A DNA stretch of 16,047 bases from Bog-159 sp049511415 (lineage in GTDB: Bacteria; Acidobacteriota; Terriglobia; Bryobacterales; Bryobacteraceae): contig JBEKYC010000110.1 in the NCBI GenBank assembly GCA_049511415.1, positions 1-16,047 on the forward strand, in the 5' to 3' direction. How positions within the stretch are numbered: the first letter of the stretch is position 1; each line of letters opens with the position of its first letter. Below, piece after piece: positions 8,253 to 14,263 of this stretch. The position numbers were made by a program, and so were the translations under genes. The notes under the pieces were generated by a model. It was not told where the DNA came from, did no database searches, and saw only the letters and a program-made list of their open reading frames with translations.

Positions 8253-9269
8253 TTAAGCAGCTTGCCGTTCAGTCCGCAACAATTCTTCATAGAGCCGCAC
8301 ATGGCGTTCAATCATCTGGCGAACGTTGAATTGAGCGCGGGCTTTGCGCCGGGCCGCCTCTCCAAGGGCCTGCCGGCGATTCGTATCAGCCAGCAAACTG
8401 CAAATCGCGCGAGCCAAGGCCGCCGGGTCGCGCGGCGGCACGATCACACCCGAATTTTCGTCCATTTGCTCGCGGATCCCGCCTACGTCCGTTGCAACCA
8501 CCGCCGTACCACAGCACATGGCTTCCAGTACGACCGTCGAGAGGCACTCACCGAGGCTGGGCGAGACGACGAGATCCGAAGTGGAATACAGGTGGGCCAA
8601 GCCGGCGGCAGTCCGGGGTCCAGCGAAGTCCACGCACGCATCTAGCCCGAGAGCCGCGGTCTGGGCCTTGTATTGGTCCAGCAGCGCGCTGGTCTGGTAG
8701 ACCACACGCAAGGCGGTTTGCGGAAATGCTGCCCGCACAGCCGGCAAGGCATTCAGTAAATAGTCCAGACCTTTGAACTGGCGCAGTTGGCCGACGAACA
8801 GGAGTCGGAAACCCGGCTCCGCCGGGCCGGGCTGACGGTCGAAAATTGCCGTATCGATGCCATTCGGAATCACAGTTATGCGCTCGGGCGGCACGTGTGT
8901 TTGAATCCAAAAATTCCGTTCGATATTGGAGAGGGCGACGACGGCGTCGCTTCTGCGCAGGACGAAGCTATCCGTCAGACGGCGTTTCCAGCCTACGGGG
9001 AGGTGGTTCATGGCAAGGGGGTCGTGAGTGGTGAACACAAACGGGGGCCGTTGCGCGGCACTCGCCACACGCAAGGCGCCACGACCGAAGTGATGCACGT
9101 GAATTACATCGAATCCGTCCAATGCCGGCACGGAGAAATGTCCGCAGACATGCACGTCCCATGCACGCTGGCGCAGACCATCGGCCAGCACCGTTTCGGG
9201 CGAAATGGAGTGCTGCGATCGATACGCCGCCGATTTGCCGAAAATGCCACCTACTATGCAGATGCGCAG
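8253..9269 (-). CDS. Family 4 glycosyltransferase with an apparent CTG start
   Basis: A GT4 enzyme of about 338 residues if begun at CTG 9267-9269. The C-domain is complete: VIPNGIDTAIF, LLFVGQLRQFKGLDYLL and the EX7E pair in GECLSTVVLEAMCCG (E241 and E249 in this numbering), followed by VGGIREQM. The nearest standard start is GTG 9189-9191, which would remove the first beta strand and its glycine-rich loop. Upstream of it the frame stays open and reads RICIVGGIFGKSAAY, exactly the GT-B N-terminal strand, directly after the CTG. No ATG, GTG or TTG lies in this frame between the GTG and an in-frame TAG near 9363-9365. The true start is therefore CTG, another rare codon such as ATT, or a mutated ATG. 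It is the first glycan gene after the ParA cassette, 61 bp downstream. Confidence 0.85.
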   Translation of the reverse strand: MRICIVGGIFGKSAAYRSQHSISPETVLADGLRQRAWDVHVCGHFSVPALDGFDVIHVHHFGRGALRVASAAQRPPFVFTTHDPLAMNHLPVGWKRRLTDSFVLRRSDAVVALSNIERNFWIQTHVPPERITVIPNGIDTAIFDRQPGPAEPGFRLLFVGQLRQFKGLDYLLNALPAVRAAFPQTALRVVYQTSALLDQYKAQTAALGLDACVDFAGPRTAAGLAHLYSTSDLVVSPSLGECLSTVVLEAMCCGTAVVATDVGGIREQMDENSGVIVPPRDPAALARAICSLLADTNRRQALGEAARRKARAQFNVRQMIERHVRLYEELLRTERQAA

Positions 9270-9330
9270 AGTATTTAAGTGGCGAAAATAGTCGCGAATC
9301 CCAAGTTTTTTAAGAGATATTGGGCGCGCA

Positions 9331-10230
9331 TCATTCGAATGCGTTACCGCACATGTGGGCAGCTATGCTTTCCCCGGTGACCGGGTCGACAAATTCAACT
9401 CCCCTGCTCCGCACGACCCATTCGAGGCCCTGCGTGCGGCGGCGATCCTGAATGGCCTCCGCAGAATAAACGCGGTATGTGGTACCGATGGACTCTGGCG
9501 TATTGTATGGAGAAAGAACTTCCAACGCGAGCTTGCGGATGAGTCGTTGTGTGTTGATTTTGCAGTTCTTAGGGGTCATTCGGCAGAGTTGCGACATGCC
9601 GCGCCAGCCGATAATGATGGTTCGGCTATCAGGCGACTCGACGGTGGCGGCCTTCCAGAGAGATTGATAGAGCACCTCTTCACCGAGCGAATGCCCGTCA
9701 TGAGCCGAAAGGCATCTGCGGATTTTAAGCCTGCGGAACGGAACAATCTCAGGGCTCTGAATAACCCCAGGGGCCCTAATGGAAAGGGTGTGTGGACTCG
9801 TTTCGGACCCTATGATTCTAGTGGGGGCTGGGGTTGCTTCAACCTGTGGGGAAATTAATTTGGCAGTGTCCAAAAAGATCTGAGGGGGTGCATTGAACTC
9901 AGTGCTTAAATGAACTACAGCTGGTGGTTTAACTCGAGTGGTCGATTCGACCTCAGGACCGGGAACGGCAGGGACTATTTCGACCGGTGAGGTTTTTAGG
10001 CTCCCAGTGGCCGATTCAGCCCCAGGGAAACCTGGGGCTGCCGCTGAAACAACCCCAGGGTCCGGTCCGGTAGCTGCACCCTGCAGGTGAGGCAGGGGTA
10101 TGGGACCGTTTAGAAAGGACAGGTATCCGCCCATGCCGGGTTGGCTGACGATCTCGTCCCAACCGAGCGGCTGCATTACCGGCTTACGCTTGGATCGTTT
10201 GGGCGTGTTCTGTTTTTCGGGCTGGTTCAC
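9331..10230 (-). CDS. Proline-rich protein with C-terminal winged-helix-like DNA-binding domain (partner of ParA?)
   Basis: A 299-residue protein with three parts. A basic start (QPEKQNTPKRSKRKP, residues 3-17) is followed by a Pro/Ala/Gly-rich linker of low complexity (about 42-165), which should be disordered. A compact C-terminal domain (about 168-256) has LGEEVLYQSLWKAA, then IIGWRGMSQLCRMTPKNCK, then TQRLIRKLALEVLS and GTTYRVYS. This helix-turn-helix plus 'wing' order resembles winged-helix domains of plasmid replication or regulatory proteins. That is recognition of a pattern, not a confirmed family. GTG 10228-10230 is chosen for its GGAG 7 nt upstream; it overlaps ParA by 47 bp. ATG 10174-10176, 8 nt after the ParA stop, is the alternative. 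The gene occupies the place parB usually takes after parA, but no ParB motif (HTH_ParB or GERRxRA box) is seen. Confidence 0.75.
   Translation of the reverse strand: MNQPEKQNTPKRSKRKPVMQPLGWDEIVSQPGMGGYLSFLNGPIPLPHLQGAATGPDPGVVSAAAPGFPGAESATGSLKTSPVEIVPAVPGPEVESTTRVKPPAVVHLSTEFNAPPQIFLDTAKLISPQVEATPAPTRIIGSETSPHTLSIRAPGVIQSPEIVPFRRLKIRRCLSAHDGHSLGEEVLYQSLWKAATVESPDSRTIIIGWRGMSQLCRMTPKNCKINTQRLIRKLALEVLSPYNTPESIGTTYRVYSAEAIQDRRRTQGLEWVVRSRGVEFVDPVTGESIAAHMCGNAFE
10017..10040. repeat. Perfect 10-bp inverted repeat with 4-base loop inside the linker of the winged-helix gene
   Basis: CAGCCCCAGG (10017-10026), GAAA (10027-10030), CCTGGGGCTG (10031-10040): a perfect 10-bp stem. It encodes the linker residues APGFPGA. 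Related CCCCAG cores occur nearby at 9765-9770 and 10053-10058, and inverted around 9828-9834. It may be a DNA or RNA structure, or simply a product of Pro-Gly codon repetition. Confidence 0.6.
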
Positions 10231-10981
10231 TGAGCAGCTCCAATAGCTGTGTTCCGGCCATTTCGTAGTCTTCCATGGCTTTGCATTTGGGATCGTAGTC
10301 CACCAGGAACTGGCGCGCACGTCCGCATTTGGCGACCGTGACGTCCGTACGGATGGCCGGGAGTAGGGGAATGCTGAATTTCGCCGAGAGGTCCTCCAAG
10401 GATTTCATCATCACGGCCGTGTGCTGGAAGCGGCGGTCGACCATAACAGGCAGCAAACCTGCCGGGCGCACATTGACGCGAAACAACTCGTTCATCATAC
10501 GGGCAGTCTCCAGGCAGGCACCGGCGCCTTGCAAACTCAACGTATCCATGCTGACTGGAATCAACACGCGCTGCGCATAAACCATGGCGCAAGTCTGCAT
10601 CAGAGTGATTGACGGCGCCACATCGATCAAAACGATATCGTAAGGCTCGTCCACTTTAGAGAAGAGCAGGGAAAATGACATCTCGCGCGCCGGCACGCCC
10701 ATCAATGAGGCTTCCGCCTGAATCGTCTCGCGGCTGCTACAGAGCACGTCGATATTGGGGGCGGCATGCACCAGGCAACTTTCGAACAGGTGATTGTAGA
10801 CCACGAAGTGGTGGAGGAATTTTTCGGCCTTGAGGCCCAACGACATGCCGACTGACCCCTGCGGATCTGTATCGATCAACAGGACCTTATGCCCTCGGTC
10901 GGCCCACAATCGCGCCAGCGTGGTTGCGGTGGTGGTTTTGGCGACGCCGCCGCGTTGGTTGGAAATGACGATCCTAATCAC
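10184..10981 (-). CDS. parA: ParA/MinD-type ATPase
   Basis: A 265-residue ParA-family protein. It has the deviant Walker A loop NQRGGVAKTTT (residues 8-18; catalytic K15), the switch DTDPQG (37-42) and Walker B IVLIDVAPS (116-124, D120). The usual 'signature' lysine before the two glycines (KGGxxKT) is Arg10 here. ParA ATPases dimerise on ATP, bind DNA non-specifically and form gradients that move plasmids, chromosomes or protein cargos. The start is GTG 10979-10981: it overlaps the end of the small HTH gene by 8 nt and has GGAG 7 nt upstream. No ParB gene follows; the next gene is a proline-rich winged-helix-like protein overlapping by 47 bp. The position at the head of glycan genes recalls BcsQ, a ParA relative in cellulose operons, but that parallel is inference. 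The symbol denotes the family only. Confidence 0.92.
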   Translation of the reverse strand: MIRIVISNQRGGVAKTTTATTLARLWADRGHKVLLIDTDPQGSVGMSLGLKAEKFLHHFVVYNHLFESCLVHAAPNIDVLCSSRETIQAEASLMGVPAREMSFSLLFSKVDEPYDIVLIDVAPSITLMQTCAMVYAQRVLIPVSMDTLSLQGAGACLETARMMNELFRVNVRPAGLLPVMVDRRFQHTAVMMKSLEDLSAKFSIPLLPAIRTDVTVAKCGRARQFLVDYDPKCKAMEDYEMAGTQLLELLSEPARKTEHAQTIQA

Positions 10982-11174
10982 TATTTCTCTCCGCGATGAT
11001 CTGCCGGATCCGCTCGACGTCTTGTGCAGTCCAGCGCCGATATCGGGTCACTTGATTGCGCTCTGGTTCGGGGATCTTTTCACTACGTAACCAGTTCATC
11101 AGCGTGCGTTTGGTGATACCCAGGACATCCGCAACCTCCTGGGACTTGAGATATGGTTCCGTGCGAGCCTTCAT
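10974..11174 (-). CDS. Small MerR/BldC-like helix-turn-helix DNA-binding protein
   Basis: A 66-residue protein consisting of one winged-helix domain of the MerR type: YLKSQEVADVLGITKRTLMNW forms the helix-turn-helix and EPERNQVTRYRRWTAQDVERI the wing and following helix. It has no dimerisation coiled coil or effector domain, so it resembles BldC and excisionase-like single-domain regulators. BldC of Streptomyces is known to bind tandem direct repeats head to tail. An ATG at 11172-11174 and a GTG one codon earlier (11175-11177) both fit, and no clear Shine-Dalgarno sequence is present. The predicted transcription start leaves a leader of only about 10 nt, so translation may be close to leaderless. 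The stop overlaps the parA start by 8 nt, so the two are coupled. It probably controls its own promoter and the downstream cassette. Confidence 0.88.
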   Translation of the reverse strand: MKARTEPYLKSQEVADVLGITKRTLMNWLRSEKIPEPERNQVTRYRRWTAQDVERIRQIIAERNSD

Positions 11175-11191
11175 CACTGGTTGACGAATAG

Positions 11192-11220
11192 ATCTTACGG
11201 TGATCCTTTTGGCGTGTCAA
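11192..11220 (-). promoter_or_regulatory. Strong sigma-70-type promoter for the HTH-parA-winged-helix cassette
   Basis: On the minus strand TTGACA (plus 11215-11220) and TAAGAT (plus 11192-11197) are separated by exactly 17 bp (11198-11214). The -35 box matches consensus fully and the -10 box at 4 of 6 positions (TATAAT), including the leading TA and the final T. Transcription would begin near 11185, about 10 nt before the ATG of the HTH gene. Confidence 0.8.
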
Positions 11221-11260
11221 GTCTTAAACTGATGAAACTAGTGAAAGCACGTCAAATGCA
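11221..11260 (-). promoter_or_regulatory. Direct-repeat array upstream of the cassette promoter, possible operator
   Basis: Read on the minus strand, TTT cores recur at plus positions 11254-11256, 11244-11246, 11235-11237 and 11226-11228, i.e. at steps of 10, 9 and 9 bp, in the setting TTTGA, TTTCA, TTTCA, TTTAA. The two best copies are TTTCACTAG and TTTCATCAG. The array ends directly at the -35 box. Nine-bp head-to-tail repeats suit cooperative binding by a BldC-like single-domain protein, which is what the first gene encodes. Binding is inferred. Confidence 0.5.
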
Positions 11261-11277
11261 TACTGGGGTTGAATCCA

Positions 11278-12732
11278 CTACAGGGGTCCATCGGAGAGAA
11301 GAAGCCTGACTTGTGCCAACAGCTTGTCCGGGGCAAATGGTTTACGCAGCAAGGAGGTCCCAGGGGGCAGGGAAGCCGCCTTTGCGGCCAGTTCATCGCC
11401 ATAACCGCCAACCAAGAGTATCCGGAGACGTGGTTTGCGGCGCTCAAGGTACTCAATCAGTTCCGGTTCCGGTCCGGCGATCAGCAAGTCCGGTGGCCCG
11501 TGAACTTTCGCAAGATGCCAGGCCTCCTGGGAGTGGCGCGCCGCCAGCACGCGATAGCCGTCTGTTTTCAGGGAATTAGCCATGGCGAATCGAAGCCCAT
11601 CGTGGGGATCAATCAGCAGAATGGTGGCGTTGTTTCCGGTGCTTACGGATGTTGGGGCAGGGAGGTGTGAGTGATCGTATGGAAGGTAAATGCGAAAGAG
11701 CGTTCCTTTTTCGATCTCGCTGTAAGCCCATAATCGTCCACCGATTTGCCGGACCAATCCGTAAACGGCCGCCAGCCCCAGTCCCAAGTTGCCTTGGTGC
11801 GCTTTGGTGGTAACGAACGGCTCGTAAAGTCGCTCCCAAATATCGTCCGTCAAGCCCGGCCCGTCATCGCTGACAGCCAGCACGCCAAAGGAGTCGGCAT
11901 TTGATACGCTTCTCCCCAGCCCTGGCTCGAGGGATGTTGCATGGCGGGTCTGCAGACAGAAAGTACCGCGGGTGACTAACGCCTCTTTGGAGTTGGTTGC
12001 CAGATGTAGCACAATCTGGCGGAGCAGTGCGGGATCGGCGCGAACAGGAGCCAAGTCTGGAATCAAGTCTGTGAGGATTTCGATTTGACGTCCAAACAAA
12101 TTGCGCAGCCTTGGCATCAAGCTCTCGATGACGTCATTCAGCGCCACTGGCCGGAGATCGCAAGCGCTAGCACCGCTGAAAGCCCGTAATTGCGCGGCGA
12201 TCGTACCGGCGCGTTCGCCGATCTGCCGGATCTCGTCCATTTCACGCGATGCCGCTTTCGGGCGACCGCCGCCGGCCAGCAGCATGGATCCCATATTCCG
12301 CAAGGTGCGCTGCAGATCGGCAAATTCGGTGGCTGTCCGGCGCGCCAAGGAACCTAGCAACTCGTTTCGCGCCGATAGCCGCGCTTGTTCGCGGGCCGTG
12401 ACATCCTCCACCTCGAACTGGATCACGTCGCCGAGTGGCCGGGCACTGACCTCCAGCACGAGCCAGCGCCCATCGCGGGCCTGCAAGGGCCACTGTACAC
12501 ACTCAATAAATCCACCAGCCATTATGTGCTGAAATACCTCGGCGCCAAGATCAGCCTGCCCCATAAGGGGAGGCTTCCAAAAAGGACATCCCAGGACTTC
12601 TTCGGATTCGTACCCAATCATGCGCGCGAACGCGGCATTGGCATGCAGGACGCAACCGTTCGTGCTGTCCGCCAGGAACAGCCCGGCGCGTGCGTTTCGA
12701 AACGCCCTTTCGTAAATGTCACTCGAATGCAA
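11278..12732 (-). CDS. PAS-domain hybrid sensor histidine-kinase homologue with both phosphorylation sites replaced
   Basis: A 484-residue protein with three parts. A PAS domain (about 5-112: AFRNARAGLFLADSTNG, then FARMIGYESEEVLG, ending VEDVTAREQ) leads into a kinase core. Its ATPase half looks intact: N-box LHLATNSKEAL (242-252), G1 SDDGPGL (288-294), F-box YEPFVTTK (303-310), G2 GNLGLGLAAVYGLV (314-327). The DHp helix, however, reads GSLARRTATEF (127-137) where the family has 'GxLAGGxAHDF', so the phosphorylatable His is Thr135. The C-terminal receiver (about 370-480) keeps LRKPF (462-466), but the phospho-Asp position falls on Gly420 in DLLIAGPEP, the acidic pocket reads LIDPHDG, and the conserved Thr/Ser is Val441. 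The start is TTG 12730-12732; an in-frame TAG lies two codons before it and the PAS domain begins right after. It probably signals without phosphotransfer, or modulates another kinase. It lies about 100 bp upstream of the cassette promoter, on the same strand. Confidence 0.87.
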   Translation of the reverse strand: MHSSDIYERAFRNARAGLFLADSTNGCVLHANAAFARMIGYESEEVLGCPFWKPPLMGQADLGAEVFQHIMAGGFIECVQWPLQARDGRWLVLEVSARPLGDVIQFEVEDVTAREQARLSARNELLGSLARRTATEFADLQRTLRNMGSMLLAGGGRPKAASREMDEIRQIGERAGTIAAQLRAFSGASACDLRPVALNDVIESLMPRLRNLFGRQIEILTDLIPDLAPVRADPALLRQIVLHLATNSKEALVTRGTFCLQTRHATSLEPGLGRSVSNADSFGVLAVSDDGPGLTDDIWERLYEPFVTTKAHQGNLGLGLAAVYGLVRQIGGRLWAYSEIEKGTLFRIYLPYDHSHLPAPTSVSTGNNATILLIDPHDGLRFAMANSLKTDGYRVLAARHSQEAWHLAKVHGPPDLLIAGPEPELIEYLERRKPRLRILLVGGYGDELAAKAASLPPGTSLLRKPFAPDKLLAQVRLLLSDGPL

Positions 12733-12826
12733 TTCCTAACTCTAGCAGCGTTTTCTCGTTGCTCTTACTTTGGCGGAAAATGAGCCGTAGAGGTATTGAA
12801 TTTGCTCCAGTACCCGGAACCATCAG

Positions 12827-12851
12827 ACGACGTATACCCCTCATACGTTGT
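12827..12851. promoter_or_regulatory. Inverted repeat in the divergent intergenic region, possible operator
   Basis: ACGACGTAT (12827-12835) and ATACGTTGT (12843-12851) form a 9-bp inverted repeat with one G-T mismatch around a 7-base centre. It lies between the sensor-like gene (minus, starts 12732) and the phosphotransferase gene (plus, starts 12976), where a shared repressor or activator site would be expected. The remaining intergenic DNA (12733-12975) is less GC-rich. It has a TTGACT at 12918-12923 with AT-rich bases (GAAATAAT) 17-18 bp downstream, a possible promoter for the plus-strand gene. Confidence 0.4.
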
Positions 12852-12975
12852 AGATGAATATGGACTTAGCCATCGTCTCTCAGAAAACCCTTAGCCTTGT
12901 CTGCGAAAGTGGACGAATTGACTTTGGGTATTGCCACCCTGAAATAATCGTATTGGGATTCATTGGAGCTGGTTG

Positions 12976-14067
12976 ATGGTTGAGGCCTTGGAAGCAGCTT
13001 TGGAGCGTTTTGCGGGCCGGCGGACCGCGCAGGGTGATCCTTTGCGCCACCGTTTCGCAGTGCTACCTTCGCGGCAAGAGCCACGCTGCCTGCTCCCTTT
13101 GGGAGACAGCCGCACCACTCTGGAAGGCTTCCGGGTCTATACGCCTTACGCGTTTGGCGAGCGCCTGCGAAAGAGCTTGCTGTCACAGATCGTGAAAACC
13201 GGTCTCAGCAGTTGGGCGATGCATTCACTCTATGTGGGCGAGCCGCTCGGATTGAAGGCGCTTGTTACAAACGTCACCGGAGAGCGCAACCCGGCATTCG
13301 CCATGCTATTAGGCACTCCCGGAAAATATCGCAAACTCACGATACAGGTGATGCGGGCTGGCGGCGCAACGCTCGGCTATTTGAAGCTGGGGCTGACCAA
13401 GCCCGCGGGTGATCGCGTGCGTCATGAAGCTGCCATCCTGGAGGAACTGTCGCGTTTGCGCCCCTACATACCCGCAGTGCTCTACGCGGGCGAGTGGCAA
13501 GACAGTTACCTGCTATTCCAATCGCCCGTTCAGGGACGCCCGGGGCCATCCGAGTTGTCCACCAAGCACATGGCATTTCTCGAGCGGCTTGCTGATCTTC
13601 AGCGAACCGTTCGTTCCGGATTACGCGTCGCCGATGAAGTAGCAGCCCGCTGGAACGCGGTTACCTGGCGTTGCGACTGGCGCTGGCAGCAATTAGGGGC
13701 GGCGGTTCTCTCCGCTGCCCGGCGCGACTTGCAGAATGTGACGGTACCGTGCGGCCTATGGCATGGCGACTTTGCCCCCTGGAATACCCGCGTGCGCGAT
13801 GGGCAGCTATCGGCGTTTGACTGGGAATCGTGTGAAGCGGATATGCCGTTGGGTTGGGACGCGTTTCATTTCAGCGTACAGGTAGCCAGCCGGCTGAAAA
13901 AAGGTTGGCGAACCAAGTTCGACCTGGCACAGACTCCTGGCGCCAGGGGGCTGTTCCTGTTATACCTGTTGTTCACTCTGGGCCGATCGCTGGACGAACG
14001 GGCCGAATCCAATCAGGACCTGGACTACCGGCGCCGTGCGCTGGTGAGCGAGTTGGCGGTTAACTAG
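12976..14067 (+). CDS. APH/choline-kinase-like phosphotransferase (protein-kinase-like fold)
   Basis: A 363-residue protein. The C-terminal two thirds form an aminoglycoside-phosphotransferase-type kinase domain. GYLKLGLTK supplies the likely ATP-binding Lys137, and HEAAILEEL the paired Glu151. The Brenner motif is WHGDFAPWN (262-270; catalytic D265, N270), and FDWESCE (281-287) holds the metal-binding Asp282. The first 120 or so residues are not recognised. Members phosphorylate small molecules, sugars or choline; nothing indicates antibiotic resistance, and the position beside a glycan locus suggests a sugar or cell-surface substrate (inference). ATG 12976 is chosen over TTG 12973 because GGAG ends 7 nt before it. 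The gene diverges from the sensor-like gene and is followed by 196 bp without a gene. Confidence 0.85.
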   Translation: MVEALEAALERFAGRRTAQGDPLRHRFAVLPSRQEPRCLLPLGDSRTTLEGFRVYTPYAFGERLRKSLLSQIVKTGLSSWAMHSLYVGEPLGLKALVTNVTGERNPAFAMLLGTPGKYRKLTIQVMRAGGATLGYLKLGLTKPAGDRVRHEAAILEELSRLRPYIPAVLYAGEWQDSYLLFQSPVQGRPGPSELSTKHMAFLERLADLQRTVRSGLRVADEVAARWNAVTWRCDWRWQQLGAAVLSAARRDLQNVTVPCGLWHGDFAPWNTRVRDGQLSAFDWESCEADMPLGWDAFHFSVQVASRLKKGWRTKFDLAQTPGARGLFLLYLLFTLGRSLDERAESNQDLDYRRRALVSELAVN

Positions 14068-14215
14068 AGGCATCAGCGCGGTCGTCAGAAACAGCATCCG
14101 CTCAAGAAGTCCGGATATCGAGTCACAAACCAACTTCATTTTTTTTCTAACTTAGTTATCTAGCATTTCGCCGAATTGCCCAGGCAGACAACCGCAGAGC
14201 GTGTGTTTCCTTTGA

Positions 14216-14257
14216 GTCAGGAGTGGCCTCATCCTTGTAGACCTCTTGAGGCCTGAC
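14216..14257 (+). promoter_or_regulatory. Potential hairpin in the leader of the repeat-protein gene
   Basis: GTCA plus GGCCTC (14216-14219 and 14225-14230) can pair with GAGGCC plus TGAC (14248-14257), with a 5-base bulge and a 17-base loop. A smaller alternative is CCTC-TT-GAGG within 14242-14251. Either would cover the GAGG at 14248-14251, the only Shine-Dalgarno-like stretch before the ATG at 14264. The rest of 14068-14263 shows a run of eight T at 14139-14146 without a clear GC stem, and no gene. Confidence 0.3.
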
Positions 14258-14263
14258 CAACCA

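Noticed and set aside
9355..9858. Plus-strand open frame opposite the winged-helix gene
   Set aside because: No Shine-Dalgarno sequence or domain; the minus-strand gene is coupled to parA and has a plausible DNA-binding domain.
9331..11174. Integrated plasmid or mobile element carrying a partition system
   Set aside because: No replication, integrase, transposase or attachment-site repeats were seen around it, and the genes run into the glycan operon without a boundary.
12976..14067. Aminoglycoside resistance gene
   Set aside because: Only the general kinase fold motifs match; a long unrecognised N-terminal part and the glycan-locus setting give no support for resistance.
14139..14146. Run of eight T after the phosphotransferase gene as an intrinsic terminator
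   Set aside because: No adjacent GC-rich stem; the only pairing found (GAAGT with ACTTC across about 22 bases) is too weak.
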